From contig JAILWY010000001.1 of assembly GCA_022113835.1 (NCBI GenBank), positions 10,106,001 through 10,170,000 on the forward strand: DNA of 64,000 nt, in the 5' to 3' direction. The notes beneath the pieces are model-generated. The model saw nothing but the letters and a program-made list of their open reading frames with translations, had not been told where the DNA came from and did no database searches. Position 1 is the stretch's first letter, and each line of letters starts with the position of its first letter. Positions 1-13,200 of the stretch are shown in pieces. The stretch is from Atopsyche davidsoni (taxonomy: Eukaryota > Arthropoda > Insecta > Trichoptera > Hydrobiosidae). The position numbers and the translations under genes were made by a program.

Positions 1-205
1 TAACGAAGCACCGAGTAACCATCATGTCTCTTCAAATCTATGCAATAAATTCTCAAAATCCCACAAATTTATCATGTGCTCAAAATACAGCAAGAAAGTG
101 TCCATTCAGCATTACGTCATTTTATATAAGAATATGTTTACTATAAAAAGGTAACCTTCGAAGTGGACACTAAATCAATCTGTAATAGAGTATGTTCATC
201 TACAC

Positions 206-506
206 CAGGGGGGGACAACACCTGACTTACGAGCTGCACAGATCTTACTGAGTTAACAGATAAAATTAACCGTTATAATTGGGAATACACTTAAAATTAG
301 TTTGTAAATATACATAGTCCCACTATTTGAAATATTGCTCAATTGTTGATTTAAAAAAATATGATTATATTATTTATTACACAGCAATGAACTTTAATAT
401 TTCTTGCAAAGTAATGTACAATATTTTTTATTTTAACACATTTATTCACAATTTTTTTTTAAAGTCAAACTATTTATGCGGCTTCCCAAAAGGCTGCCCA
501 CCCCTG
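206..506. mobile_element. hAT-like non-autonomous element (candidate MITE)
   Basis: The left end begins CAGGGGGGGACAAC at 206. The right end, read on the other strand from 506, begins CAGGGGTGGGCAGC, so 11 of 14 terminal bases match as an inverted repeat. CAGGGGTGG(G/C)CAA-type ends are typical of hAT-superfamily transposons. The 301-bp AT-rich interior codes for nothing recognisable, as expected for a MITE. The 8-bp flanks (198-205 and 507-514) are not identical, so a target-site duplication is not shown. The ends may be decayed or the pairing fortuitous. Confidence 0.4.
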
Positions 507-2189
507 GCGTGTGCAAAAAAAACGCGCGGCTTGGAAAAAAACTGCATGTGGTTTTTTAATTTTTTTTTTATTGATTTTTCGTATAATGAGATTGACAGAG
601 CTCCGGCTTGCCATAGAGCGGACCCGCGCCAGTCCGCTGGACTCCTTCGGACTAATTACCTCGAACGTGTTTTCTAGCCGAACACGAGGGGCGATGGCAT
701 ATAAAAAATAAGAGTGGTCAGCATCCTAATATATCAGAACTAGTTTGAATACATTACCGAGCATATCTGAGATAATTTAATATTAATATCCTCTGTTTTT
801 GATAAATGTTGGCGTGAAAATATTTCATTATTGCTGTTGCTAGTTATGGGGACATTTTAATATTTTGTTTTTAAGAGCGTTCTTGACGTGGCAACGTAAA
901 TGTATCCGACAAAGGATATGAAGAAGAAACGCCGCAATTCTAAAAAGTTATATTAAAAATAGGGTGATAAAATGTTTATATGTAAATAAAGCCTTGATAG
1001 GAAGGTATTTAGAGCAATAGCAAACACAAAAAAATATAATTATATATTTATGTTTGGGTCTTATTCTTATTTTTAATATAACTTTAAAAATGCTGATCTC
1101 CACCTGTCTATTGTTTTTTTTTTGTATTGGGGTGTTAGTTAACAGTATCCTTCACCTGCCATTCTTCCCCTTCACATCTAGCTGTAAAATTACATCCCCT
1201 ATTTGAATTGGCTCTTTTATGTTTTCTTCGTTTTAATTCCTTTGTCGATAAATTAAGCATAAAAATAGAAAGCTGGTGTATCAGGTGTCCATAAATATAG
1301 CAATTGAATAATAAACTGAATGTTGCTACACTTTTTTTGAGTAAATATCGATACATGGCTAGGAATATTATAGCACTATAAAATGTTTAAACATTTAGCC
1401 ATTTTAAACCAGTATTCTTCGTGAGACAATGGATGGAATGGAAGCATGTGGTGCTATCAGTTCATCTAACACGAAGAATCTCGATCGATAGAAATTGCCA
1501 ACAAACTCATAACGTTGATATTTATATATGGTGTCTCCTGAAACATCGCAAAACAGGTTTTCGCCATAGACAGCGAATACGGCGGCAAAATTATCTATGA
1601 CCTCGGCGGGCAGCGAACAATAGTCAGCATTTTATAAATGCATCTACTAGAAGAATGTCCCCTGTAATTTACCGTAAACAAACGCGGACGTGCCTTGGGC
1701 GGACGATGAATTCCACGAAAAATAAACAAAAGTCGTCACATCGACCGAAAAATTACAAAAGAGGAGAGCCGACTTACTGGCTCAGCAGTTAAACCGCCGG
1801 CTTGACGGAGAATTTGCCGGTTGGGTCCCTATACTGATGGGTGAGTTCAAAGCTAGAGACTATTGGGAACTAGTTTATTTTTATTTGATTAAAAACTTGC
1901 TTTGAGCGTCACAAAATTCCAGCTCAGTAGACAATCGATGCGCTTAAAAATAAATTTCTCTCAGGGTTGCTTTCTTAAAAAATCACTTACGCACACACTT
2001 TTAATTTTTTTTACATCTATAAAGTTTTAATTACGATGTGGGCATGTGTGTAAAAGCTGTTTGTTTAAAAAAAATAAAACATATCTTCCTAATAAGTATA
2101 ATTGCTTGTAAAACATAAAATTCAATAACACTCAATATACGCACTTCAAATTTAGTTTGAAAAAAAGTCAGCACGTGTTTTACGTATTA
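507..2189. other. Non-coding stretch with two GC-richer islands
   Basis: I see no gene here. A GC-richer island lies at about 590-700 and a second at about 1550-1850, which contains CGGCGG and GCCGGC blocks. The rest is AT-rich with short T runs. A 73-codon open frame on the minus strand (1135-1356) has no recognisable motif and is in AT-rich background, so it is left out. Confidence 0.6.
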
Positions 2190-2334
2190 TTAAAGCTGCC
2201 TACACACGTAGCAATACAACAGAACAAGAATTATTCAATAGTATCCTATTATTTGTCCTAAATAAACATCCCAAGATAGGACGCTTTTGACTAGTTACTT
2301 GTCGATTGTGTCGCATCGCGTGTAGGCAGCTTGA
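2190..2334. mobile_element. TTAA-flanked foldback MITE, copy 1
   Basis: The left arm AAGCTGCCTACACACG starts at 2193. The right arm, read in reverse from 2332, is AAGCTGCCTACACGCG, so 15 of 16 bases match, with partial pairing further in. The left flank overlaps TTAA (2190-2193) and the right flank reads TTGA (2331-2334), consistent with a once-duplicated TTAA target. The inner arms share the CAATAG..TCCT core seen in the copies at 54.2 and 62.6 kb. There is no coding capacity. TTAA targets are typical of the piggyBac superfamily, but that assignment is inference. Confidence 0.7.
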
Positions 2335-4009
2335 GTTGTTTGCTTTATAGGCAATTCTTCAGCTTTCATATATCGTTGAGGAGGCTTACATATTCTTTTT
2401 ACGCTTACGCTATTGAAAATATATTTGGGCGCGTCTAATTTCACAATATTGAATTGTGATAAAATTCGTGCGGAAAACCATCTGGCGCTTCTTGTTATTC
2501 TCCCTTTACCTTCGGAATATGTCTATATATATATTCCTAAAGTACAAGGAATTTTATTTCTGAAATAATACAAAACATGTACATTTTCGTTATTTTTTAA
2601 TATGAATACAAGTGAATGACAGAAAATAAAAACCAGGCATTGGTAACTTCACAACGCTTTTAAATAACAATAAAAAAACTGTGAAACGTCTATTAAGCAG
2701 AGCCCCGTTATAATGTAATAGGTTTTTTTTTGCGTTACGTGAAATGAATTGGTAAATTTAGAATCTTCCAATATAAGGAGCTTGCAAAAAACTTTCTACT
2801 TTTAGTACAAAGAAATTTCCAATATGTTTGGAAAATCCTCTACGGAGTTAAAGAAAAGGGATTTAGGATCTAATTTATTTCGCGCTCTTTATGGTTGAAA
2901 AATATATCGTTAAAACTCTAACATCACCCTTACTTTACAACTACCTACCACTACCTTATTACATATAAACCTTTGCAAATATTTTATTATTTTTATTTTA
3001 AAATTTCTAGGTTATGCGATGTCAATTTGTGCAAGTAAATCATGCAGGTTTTAATGAAATATTCTCATTGTCCTTATTATTATATTTTTTCAAGTTTCAA
3101 TATTTCAAATCTTTTTTAACAGATGGTAGATTTTATTTGAAATGCACCTCTTTGAATTATTTAGGATTTAATTTTTTTTTTTAAGTTGTAGGTTCATATC
3201 GAAATTTGTCATTATAATTTATTCTCTCAATCAATATAGATTTTTGAAATCCAGGGCTCAAAGGGTACCGTAAAACAGAAAAATAAAAACCTCACGGAGC
3301 CAAAATTTGTTTGTTGATAAACAAAAATTATATTCTGATAAACACAACAGTACGTTAAGCATTTATCACTTTTGTGCGGGTACGGTAGATGTATAAATAG
3401 ATTTCACGCTGAATGGATCATTTTACACCGAAGATATCAGCCGTTTCGATCTGTCCTATTTAACAGTTGAATTGGGTACCTAGAGGTTCGAAGTTACTAT
3501 CGGAAAGAGACCGCACGTATTTCTTCTGATATAGAAAAAGTGACTTACTTGTTGCCAAATCAACCGGCAGTAAAGTATTTCACAATTTCGTCAGTTCCGC
3601 GGAGGTCACCGCTGCTTACAAAACACCGAAGCACAACTAACTATCCGCGCCAGCACTGACCTATAAGCAAGTGCTTATTTATATTAATGTATAATTGGCT
3701 GCCCCATTCCTCCGCTCTCTGCGAGATTTATAATGCTGCGCTTGTTAAAGTCCACAATACTAAAATCATTTTTTACATAATAAATTAACTGTTGACGTGG
3801 AGATTGCTCATGTCTATGGAACGAATGCACGATCTCTGAAACCAATAGAAAGGACATTGCAAGTTTTTATACTGTACATGCATGCTGAAAATCCTATAGA
3901 CGTATATACTAATAAACTATCACGAATACATACTTTTCCTTATGATTTTTCATTCGTCAATACGCGTCATTCTGAAATGTATTCGTGTATTTTTTATTAA
4001 CCTTTAACA
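2335..4009. other. Non-coding AT-rich stretch
   Basis: No gene seen. A moderately GC-richer block at about 3360-3680 separates AT-rich flanks full of A and T runs. The 67-codon plus-strand frame at 3797-4000 has random-looking composition and is ignored. Confidence 0.6.
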
Positions 4010-4020
4010 CAGGTATGTCA
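3985..4020 (+). other. Candidate recursive splice site (ratchet point), second best
   Basis: A pyrimidine-rich stretch with a TTAAC branch-like sequence leads into AACACAG ending at 4012, and GTATGT follows immediately at 4013-4018. A 3' splice site fused to a 5' splice site with no exon between is the hallmark of recursive splice sites in long insect introns. GTATGT is a common but weaker donor than GTAAGT. No flanking coding exon is visible. Chance occurrence is quite possible for a single site, but it has the same strand as the stronger site at 44720. Confidence 0.35.
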
Positions 4021-4524
4021 ACAAATATGCAAAATGCATTTAAAAAAACGGAATAATAAGCAAACATTTACTTTAATTAAACAAAATGTAAAATAGAATA
4101 AATTCAATATAATTTCAACGTGTGCTTTTAAACATTAAAATACTTACAACTCTTTAAACGACGAAAGCTTTCAAATAATTTATTGTAATAAACTTAATAA
4201 TAACATTCGAGACTCTAAAAGTATTTTGCTGTTATGCACACATGTCGGAGAACATGCCGGGCAGGAAGCTAGAATGTACGTCTGCCTTAAATATACAAAA
4301 TGGTGCATTTCTGTTCCGTTTATCTAAATATTGCACGTAAAGTTTTTCGCCTTGTATAGAGTTAAAATATCGCATACATGTCAAAACAATTTATTTTGAA
4401 TTAATGTAATTATGAAAACATTTTATGTACACAGCATAAATGTTACTATGTTCGTACTTACGCACATTAAAAATCAATTACTCTAAAAATGTTCAATGCT
4501 AAACCATTCTCGCTCCACTGCAGC

Positions 4525-4610
4525 TCTGGCCCTGAAGGGACGGCGACTGGCCGGGGTAGAGGGTCGCCACTGAGTGCAGGTCAGCACTGACAGCCCTCCA
4601 AGGCCTATGC
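4525..4610. other. GC-rich island with two short hairpins
   Basis: This block stands out from its AT-rich surroundings. It contains GGCGAC and GTCGCC about 15 bases apart as an inverted pair, followed by AGTGC and GCACT as a second inverted pair around AGGTCA. Two consecutive stem-loops could mean structured RNA, a decayed repeat or paired binding sites. I do not recognise it. Confidence 0.3.
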
Positions 4611-7600
4611 TTTGCTAACACAACCTGTAATTATAATGGTAAAACGCCACATCATTACTAACAATAGTCTCAGCACCGAAAATGGTAACGTTTCTTAATA
4701 AGTTATATGTAAAGATAAAAGATACGAGTTAACATGATAGTGTTATTCTACTTCCTAGTCCATCTAAGTACATGGTTTTTATTTGTTTTTTACTCCCCAC
4801 CAATGAGTTAAGAGACATATTATATATGAAAAAATATTTTATTACACAGCAGGATTTAAAGCTGAGGTGTAGTGGAGTGTAAGCCCTCATATTTTTAACT
4901 CTTAGCAAAATATCAAGATAGAACACATGGTATGTTGTCATTGAATTGTCACGTGTATACTTCAGTGCGATATTTATTATAAAGTTGCTGAAGAAATACT
5001 ATGTTACATGTTCATATTCAGTAACCCACATCGCGTAAGTGGAGCTCTTATCTAAATTGTACAAATTAATATGTCCAATCGTAGTAAAATAAAAATAATA
5101 AATATTAACTTTTTTTATGCTGTCTGCGTTTAAATGGTTAGTTTGAACATTACTTTGAGTATCTTAGTTTTCGTGACTTGAGACTTATTAGTATTACAGT
5201 TGCTAAGTCATATGAAATAATTTTAAAATAACTTTACAATATTAAAGTACTCTCTCCTGTATGATGCACGCATAAGATTTAGTTAGTATTATGCTATGGT
5301 ATTATATATTTCAGCAGTCAGTTGACATTTTGACACCTTCAAAAAATGCAAAAACTTTTATTTAATGTGGTATTTAATTATCTTAAAGGGTCCTCAAAAT
5401 GTTAGCATCGATCAGAGAACCGTAATAATAGCGGCGAACGAGTGCGGTAGATGAATTGCGAGCGGTGAACTTTCCCAGGTGCGTTCTCGGAAGAGTCGAG
5501 GAGGACGGCGCACCTGGCGTAGCGGAGACTGAAGACGTACCTGCCTGCAGTTATTATTGAAACTTAATTGTGTAACTCGTATTGTTCGACCGCGGTAACC
5601 CACTGACTCGGGACTGATAATGGGGGCAGACGCCGCGCAGGTAACAAGGCCGCCACTATTCTTACCTTCGACCATAATTCACCATCGCGCTTCAAGTACA
5701 GCATGTGCAATGCACTCGCAGTACTATTTACAATAAAAAGTCAACTGTTATTGCTAAACTACTAGAAGTAATATTTACTCTGTCTGCAAAAGTTCATCCG
5801 TAATCGACGTACACATTTTCTGAAAACACTTATATTTTTTTTATAAAAGAATACAGCATGCGCACTTATATATACAGAATACTTTGAGCAGGTTATTATT
5901 AAATTAAATATCAAATTTTTTAAGAAATAAATATTACTCAATACTTTTTGTAGAGATCTTGAAATAGCTCCAAACGTTGCTAACCTTGTAAATTCAATGA
6001 ATATTTTACTTTTTTCTTTCCGTTGCTTATAGTGTTAGGGTAAAATGTATCTGTTTTTTTTTTTAACAATTACTGTACATATTTTGTATACACTTGATTT
6101 ACACTCAACTAAATTGTTTGGTAATATTCATAACTGTTCAATATTATAAAGAAGTATACCCATAGTCAAATTGTAGAAATACATTTACCCATTCTTTGAA
6201 ATACTTGTATAAGTCCACTAGTCCACTCTAGAACTCTAAATATCGCAGATATGCACATGGATATAGTAATTTGAGAATTTGTATTTTAATATTTCACAAA
6301 AAATTATACCATAACAAAACTTTACGAAAAAATACAAGCAATTTATTGATTTTTATTGCAATCATAAAACAACTATACCTCTTTTTAAATACGTTTTTCA
6401 ATATTTTTACAAACACAAAATCGTTTAATGTCAATATATTTTTTTCATTTTTTTATTAATCAATTAATTGATCAATCGAGAACATTGGGGCATTTCAATT
6501 GCTCCATTAGCCCTGGCTTCCTGTAAAACAGCGGAATATAAACCTGTAAATGTCGTATCGGTCAAATTTTGAATAGGCTGAAAAATCCGGTAAAAAACGT
6601 CTTTTGTTCGATGGAGGCTTTTGTGTAAATCAAAATTAATTTCACACCCATTACCAGCTCCGTCCAGCGGGGCGCCCCGTCCAGAGCTCGCGGGTCGCGC
6701 AATTCCGTTCCCGTTGGGCGTCCATAGACGCTGGTCGCCAATTGATTATCCGGAACCAAGGCAGGCCCGTCATAACAATCCGGCCGCAGTAATTGTTTCG
6801 GACGGAAGCACCAGTTGAGTCTCACTTGCATCACTATAGTGAGTATTTAATTTCCGTGTAATTCTGGAATTAGGATCCTTGGTATTGTTTTGTGCTGAAA
6901 TTTTAGGCTCTAAATGAAAGTGACACGGAATTTCCTAATTTTTAATTAACGGAAATTTGAACTTCTCACTTTAGCAATTTCGGAGTTTTCCTGTTGCTGT
7001 TATAACACATTAATTGCCTATATTATTTTTTTTATCATAAAACCCAAGAGGCTTAATGATGAAAAAAGGATATCCGAAGTCTCGTTGTGTGAATGATATT
7101 TTCAAAAAGACGTCCCTGTTTGGCATGGCATGTAATCATGAAAAATCAATGATTTCAACAACGGCTGGATAAAGATATCGCTAGAAACATCTTTGGCTTT
7201 GTCGAAATATTGTATGTCTTTGCGCCAGAATCAACTAGAATAAACTAACGGTTATGTTTCATATTTTCAACTTTACCAGCGGCCTCTGTGTGCCATTTTT
7301 CCAGTGCATAGAATGAAGTTAATGTCCCTGCACTACTCGGTACCAATTCGCGGACTCGATCCGCAGTAATGGTCCAGTGTCATTACCATCTTAATTCGCA
7401 GAGCTATCAAGTAGCTCGGTTACCAGTTGTACTTCTGGGTTACTCGCACACCTACAAAATAACAAAATTCCATTAGCTCTATAAAATCATTCGCATATTT
7501 TTATTGTAGCAGCATTTAATTTATATAAAATGATTTTTAAATAAATAAAAACGTTAGCACAAGAAAATAACGTTATCTTAGCATTGATTAAGTAATTCTG

Positions 7601-8374
7601 GAGAATTTGCTTCTTTGTATCGCCGAGCTTTTTATTTAAGTGTGACGTCAATATATTGATATAATCCCACAGCGTAACACCAGAGCCACCCCTCCAATGG
7701 CCTGGAGTGAAATTGCTTCCTTCCTGATTAATAATTCACAGCAGATTTATGAAATGGCGCACCGCATGTCGCCGGCATTAATACCCTCCCTTATCATGAA
7801 TGTCGCAGCCACCCCTATATACGGCCGTCTATAACTTACCCTGTTATAATTATACCCCCTCTATTGACTGCCACTTCGTGATCAAATTTTGTTATATAAT
7901 TGATTTATCGACCCTACCTGGAATACAGGTTGGTGCCACGCAAGCCGTAAATTATTAATATTTATTTATAGAATAATTTCTACACCTCTATGAACTGCTG
8001 CTTTTTTCTTCTTTTGGATAGATTACTCAACCATCCTCAAGATATAACAAAATAATAGTATTGAAAACTTTCCTGAAAAATGCATAAATGCTGTGCTTGG
8101 GAAATGCATTATTTTAGTTAAATGCAGCGGATGCAAACTCACTCGTGCATACACCAAATACACTGCTGACTTGCCCTATAATATAATTTCAAAACATTGC
8201 ATAAACGACACTAAATATGATATAATAAACATTGTAAAAAATACGTTTCGTAACTTCGTATAGTTGTACCGTTTTATTGCGTCTTTTTAACCTCTGCAAT
8301 ATGTCCATAGATTAGTATTGCAACAATTTTCGACAACTGTAAAATAGAAAAGACTTTCATGGTATGTAAATGCG
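4611..8374. other. Non-coding stretch with islands at 5.4-5.7, 6.65-6.83, 7.3-7.45 and 7.67-7.93 kb
   Basis: No gene seen. The densest island, about 5410-5700, has many CpGs and an 87-codon minus-strand frame that looks like an artefact of GC content. The 6640-6830 island carries overlapping frames on both strands (6562-6834 minus, 6621-6818 plus), which argues against either being real. Between islands the sequence is AT-rich with A and T runs. Confidence 0.6.
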
Positions 8375-8530
8375 GACACCTGACGCTGTACTCTCTGAGG
8401 CACCGGAGAGCACCGGCCTTGATATTTCAATATCGCGATGGATCGGTCCATAAAACTAATGGATTAGTCCTACGCAAGATTATTCAGTCACGGGACCCGC
8501 AATAATGCGGTTCGCCCATTCTACGACATG
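8375..8530. promoter_or_regulatory. Candidate conserved or regulatory island with a GGATTA site
   Basis: A GC-richer block sits inside AT-rich DNA. It carries CTAATGGATTAG, combining a TAAT homeodomain core with GGATTA, the Bicoid/Otd-type (K50 homeodomain) core. There is no open frame of note. The regulatory role is inference from base composition and motif only. Confidence 0.25.
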
Positions 8531-9900
8531 GATATTTTATGTTGCTATCAAACACGGTTTTTTTTGCTATATTATTTTGCTAATGTAAGAGGAGGTACTT
8601 AAAATGTCAAAGATAACGAATACTTCAGGAACAATGTGTGTATCTAATACCTGACCTTCTACAATCTACAGATTAGATTCGCCAACTGGCATTGGTTCAA
8701 ATGGAACTTAATTGTTCTTGTTGTTTTTATGTATTGTTCACTTAGCTGCTCAGTACAATCCATCAAAATACTTAGCCATAGCAATCAGCTCAAGAGAAAA
8801 GATTTCCATCAAATGTAGCACGAAGTTTAACTTGCTTACTGCAAATATATAAACTTTTTATTTAGATTTAACTCGATACAAGAATACAAGGGAAATCAGA
8901 TTCGAAATTTTGCATCCGATATAAACATCTAGACCCAGCCATTAGAATTCACCGCTATTGTTCCGGAGAGTGTTCTTGTAGCCTCACGGGCAAGCGTCTG
9001 GAAGCTGAAACCGCCTGCCTCTATCGCGTGGTTCTTATTCGCAACTCTGCGTTATTTGCAACTCTTAAAAGAAAATTGAACTCGTGCAACCTTGTTCTAG
9101 TGGCCGGCAGCGCGAAAGGTCGCGCCTTGCAAAAGCAAACGATTTCAGACTTTCGCATCTGTCACGGTTTCCTGGCAAAAGTGCTGCGCGCACGTGCTGC
9201 ACCATTATCCAGCACGGGCGCCCGGGGCGTCTCGCTCGGGTACAGGTTGACAGATTGCCGACACAGACTCGGATTCACTTGCGGCTAGAAACGCTTTTTT
9301 TACAACCATTTAATCCAAACAAACACCGAAGCGATCAATTCTCCGTTCGCCTTTAACGAACTGTTCCAGCAGAGCTTGGATGTTTTCTCAACGTTTGAGA
9401 AATTTAGATATTGCATTGTTTATACCATTCAATGATTGGTCATCGACTGCTGGTTGCTTCATAAAATGTTCTTGAAAACTGTGTGTTTGGTCTTAGTAAA
9501 CGAAACTGGTTTTGGATGTAGTGTTGTTATTTTATTATCTTCGTAATTATCCGTGTACCTTAAAACCGGGTGCATAACCTGCGTATGCAAAGATCGATCT
9601 GGATGGCTTCTTAAACATTTATGAACAACTTTCATACCGTAAAATACGCTAATAAGGCAAACGGGAATATTAAACAGTATTTTTAGCTCAGCATATTTTA
9701 CAATTTAATTTATGTCACAGTTAATATTTCCGCATTAGACATGCTTATATGTACCAAAATATAGTTACAGTATTGTCCATAAACCCAAAGACCAAATTGT
9801 ACATAACGAATAGATAGCATGAAATGTTAGAAAATATATTTTGTATATTTATGTTATCGTTATTAATTTAGTTTTCTTTTAAAAATATTAAACTCATCAC
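8531..9900. other. Non-coding stretch with an island at 8.94-9.29 kb
   Basis: No gene seen. The GC-richer block at about 8940-9290 carries two overlapping plus-strand frames of about 87-90 codons in different phases (9028-9288 and 9084-9356). Neither has recognisable motifs, so both are treated as chance frames. Confidence 0.6.
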
Positions 9901-10250
9901 GCGCCGTTAATGTAAACATGGCGACGGTGATAAACTTTCCAGGTTGTCAAGGGTCGGGCGGTCATTAACTAGCAGTCCGAGTCCGCCTAGGATGGATTCC
10001 AGAAAGTGAGGCTCAGAGGTTCTGGTGTAATTAAGATGGAGTATGAAGTGTCAGCAGCTCGGCCACCAGGACCTGCCCCACTTGCAGGGGCCGGCCGCTT
10101 CCTGGTACCGATACAGCTACCCGCCTCGGCGGCCACGCGCTCCGCCGCCGCGCCAACCGGTGGCTGTACGGTCTGGGTCTAGTAACTAATTTGTTACGCT
10201 GTCGGAAATACAAATACCATCCCGACAGGTGTACATTCAAAACCTTAAAA
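9901..10250. promoter_or_regulatory. GC-rich island containing a small open frame
   Basis: This is one of the more CpG-dense islands, especially 10075-10165, with the FseI-like GGCCGGCC and several CGCC runs. It could be a cis-regulatory element or a small exon; the embedded frame is listed separately. Nothing identifies the factor or gene involved. Confidence 0.3.
10036..10182 (+). CDS. Candidate small ORF, 48 codons, function unknown
   Basis: The start AAGATGG has a purine at -3 and G at +4, a good initiation context. The product begins MEYEVSAARPPGPAPLAGAG and is rich in Ala, Pro and Gly, with a short hydrophobic FLVPIQLP stretch near residues 22-29. It ends at TAG at 10180-10182. No signal peptide or known domain is visible. 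A 69-codon frame overlaps it on the minus strand, and GC-rich DNA gives chance frames easily. Comparison with related genomes would decide between a micropeptide, a 5' coding fragment and a chance frame; chance is most likely. Confidence 0.12.
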   Translation: MEYEVSAARPPGPAPLAGAGRFLVPIQLPASAATRSAAAPTGGCTVWV

Positions 10251-13200
10251 ACTAAGCATTTTCAATCACAAAATAACGCAAACAACGCTCAAGGCATGCA
10301 CTGACTAATCTTTAATATGATTGAGTCTTTGACAGCCGTGATATTATAAAATCATTATGTCACAGTAAACAATGAATTGCACTTTAAGGAACTACTCGTG
10401 GAAACGTAATCTCTTCCCAATTAAAGTACAATGGCACAGTTCTCGGAGCCGCCGTCACACGAGCGATTCCGGATATTTTCCCAATGAGTGTCGGAACCCT
10501 CGCCGACCGCAGTGGCATGGACTTGTAAACAAATTTCCAGCGCAGTCCGTCCGCTGGAAGCTTGCGGTCTCGGCGGGCTATGAGAACTGATTCAACAGAG
10601 TCGAGTCGTAACTCATGGCCGAGGAAATGAGCTCATTTTTTATATTCGTTATGCGTTTGGGTCACTTTTGCTAGCCGTGATGGGAATATTCACAATTTGG
10701 GCTATCGAGGAAGCGCTGTATGGTTACTGAAATTAAAAACTGTCACCTAGAAATGTACAGTTACGCAGAATGATGACTCACTCATGTTTGTGGCTGGTGA
10801 TGGGATACTATCGATAATATTTATAGTTGTTTACTGTTAGAAGTATTAGTTGCTAAAAAAAATTGTAAACTATTAATGTTAGAAAGAACCTTGACTAACA
10901 ATCGGCGAAATACGTGCATGCAAGTATATTAATTCACGTAAAATGTGCCTATAAAATAAATATATATATACACGCATACTGTACTGGAAATCAGCACCAA
11001 AACTCGTATAACATATATTTTGATAAATATAAAAAAACAATTTAAATCATTTAATTGCTTTTAGGGCCATATACTGCATCCTGGGTAGTTGGAATATCTT
11101 TTTTACATTTCCTTTTCCTCTGCCCCGTATTGAAATCATCATAACATAATATCTTTCCGAGTGTCGAAACTTTAGTTCCCCGTAGCATTACTGAAAACCT
11201 TTGTTGAGTAAATTATAATTTTCTAGTGAAATTTCAATCAACTTGCAAAAAAAGTTGATAATTATCGATTGTCAATTGGTACTTGTTCCGGCTGTCCCAC
11301 CGCTTCTGACCGTGGCATCGCCGGCACGCAATAATGTATTGATCGTATCGCGTGTAGAGGTTTATTGCATTTTTATATAATCATAACGTGTTGTACTTTA
11401 CTTATGCCTTTATTGCAGCGGCCTGTTCAGTTCCTAGAATATTTCGAAATGCAGAAAACAATAAACTACCGATCGCACAAATGCATAATTCGATGAAAAA
11501 GTTAATGTCATTAGCTCGTTAGTTAACAAATACCCAACCGCCATCCGGAGTAACACAATGGAGGCGCGTCTCGTATTGTCATAAGTAGAAAAGGCTTAAG
11601 CATATTTAAAACAAAGAAGTGAAAGAACATAAGCTAATAACGAAACAAAGGAATTGGTAGCTAACTGTACACACTAAGCTAGTCCCGAGCTCATTTGAAT
11701 AATAGTCACATTTCAACTCCAAAAATTAAGTAAAATTTCCATAACTAGGCTACGTAGGAAGCTTTACTGACATCTTTTTTTATTTTTTATGACTGTAGTA
11801 TAAAAACCGTTTTTATGGTTGTCTTTTCATGTATTTGCAAGTTTAACAGTAGACAGTTTACATGTTTCATACATACGAATTGATTCATTCGGTAACTTCA
11901 TTATATTACGTTAGCGTCAAGCTAGAATTTCTTTAAGTAAAATATGAATCACCAAAATTTATAGTACTTTCGAAATTTATTAATTTCATAAAGCGCTATG
12001 ATTATGATAGGAAAACTTTCTTTTATGTATGAAATAACAGAACATGAATGAGAATACAAAATACTAGATAAGCGAACTCCGCGAAAACTCGTGTTAGACT
12101 ACAAAATAATTTATTAAATGAGATCCTAACAAAAAATAATATATTAATCCAGTAAAACATAATTTACAACGAGTTGTTAATTTGATTATTTTGTTTTGTA
12201 CTAGAGATGGTCAAACACGTTTCTTAATCTTCGTGCTTTTGCCTCAACATTTTTTTAAACCCGACTGATTGTATTTCAACTAAACTCTTAAACAATTGTA
12301 TCAAAAAAATTTACCAGTCTTTTTACATTTACCATAATCGATAAAAATACTTACTGCTAACTTTTTTGGCATCTTCCTTATAACAATTTGTGGTGAAATA
12401 ATTACGTACCTCTCAATAAAATAATATTCCATTAGATGTACCACTATAATTAATAATATTCTGTGAGTGCTTTTTTCAAAGTGTAATTTGATGTACAGTA
12501 TTTATACTATCCTAACCGTTGTATCTGTCACACTTTGCGTTACTTCCTCTACTGACTTGCCCTAGAAACTCGAGGTGCTCTGTCGGCTTATAACCAAAAT
12601 GGCACCGCTGATAAATCTCATTTAAAAATCTGCATCCGGTCAGTCATAATCTCCCATAAGCTGGAAAATCGAGTAACCCGGGTCCGTTTTTTATTGCTAC
12701 TTGGATGGTGAGTTTTATACTGCGGAGCAAACGCCGCACTGAACCAGTTCAGGGCCAGTACTCCAACTCCAGACCTGTTCAGCTCCGTCCGGTCATTTCA
12801 GTGCTGAAGTGAATAATAAAAAAAAATAATCAAACTAGCATTTCAACGTTTTCACATTCTTATTTGACTTTCTGCAATTGAACATCCTATGAAATATGAA
12901 ACCCTGCACTCTCAAATAATCTACTTTACTTACTTTAAACAAACTCTTAATAATTCGATTCATGCAGTTTTCTAATTTGATTTATGCTGTACAACACATA
13001 ATAAATCAAAATAAGTATATATATATATATTTAAAAGCTCTGTTCAAAGTAACAACACGGATTGCTTTCATACTCTGATTTATGTGCATAGATACAGTTT
13101 TAATATCCGATCTCTATAATTTGAAAAAAAGGTATAGCATTAGAGCAATACATGGTGTTAAATTGAAAACCTAAGGTGGGATGCTGAAACGACTGAACCT

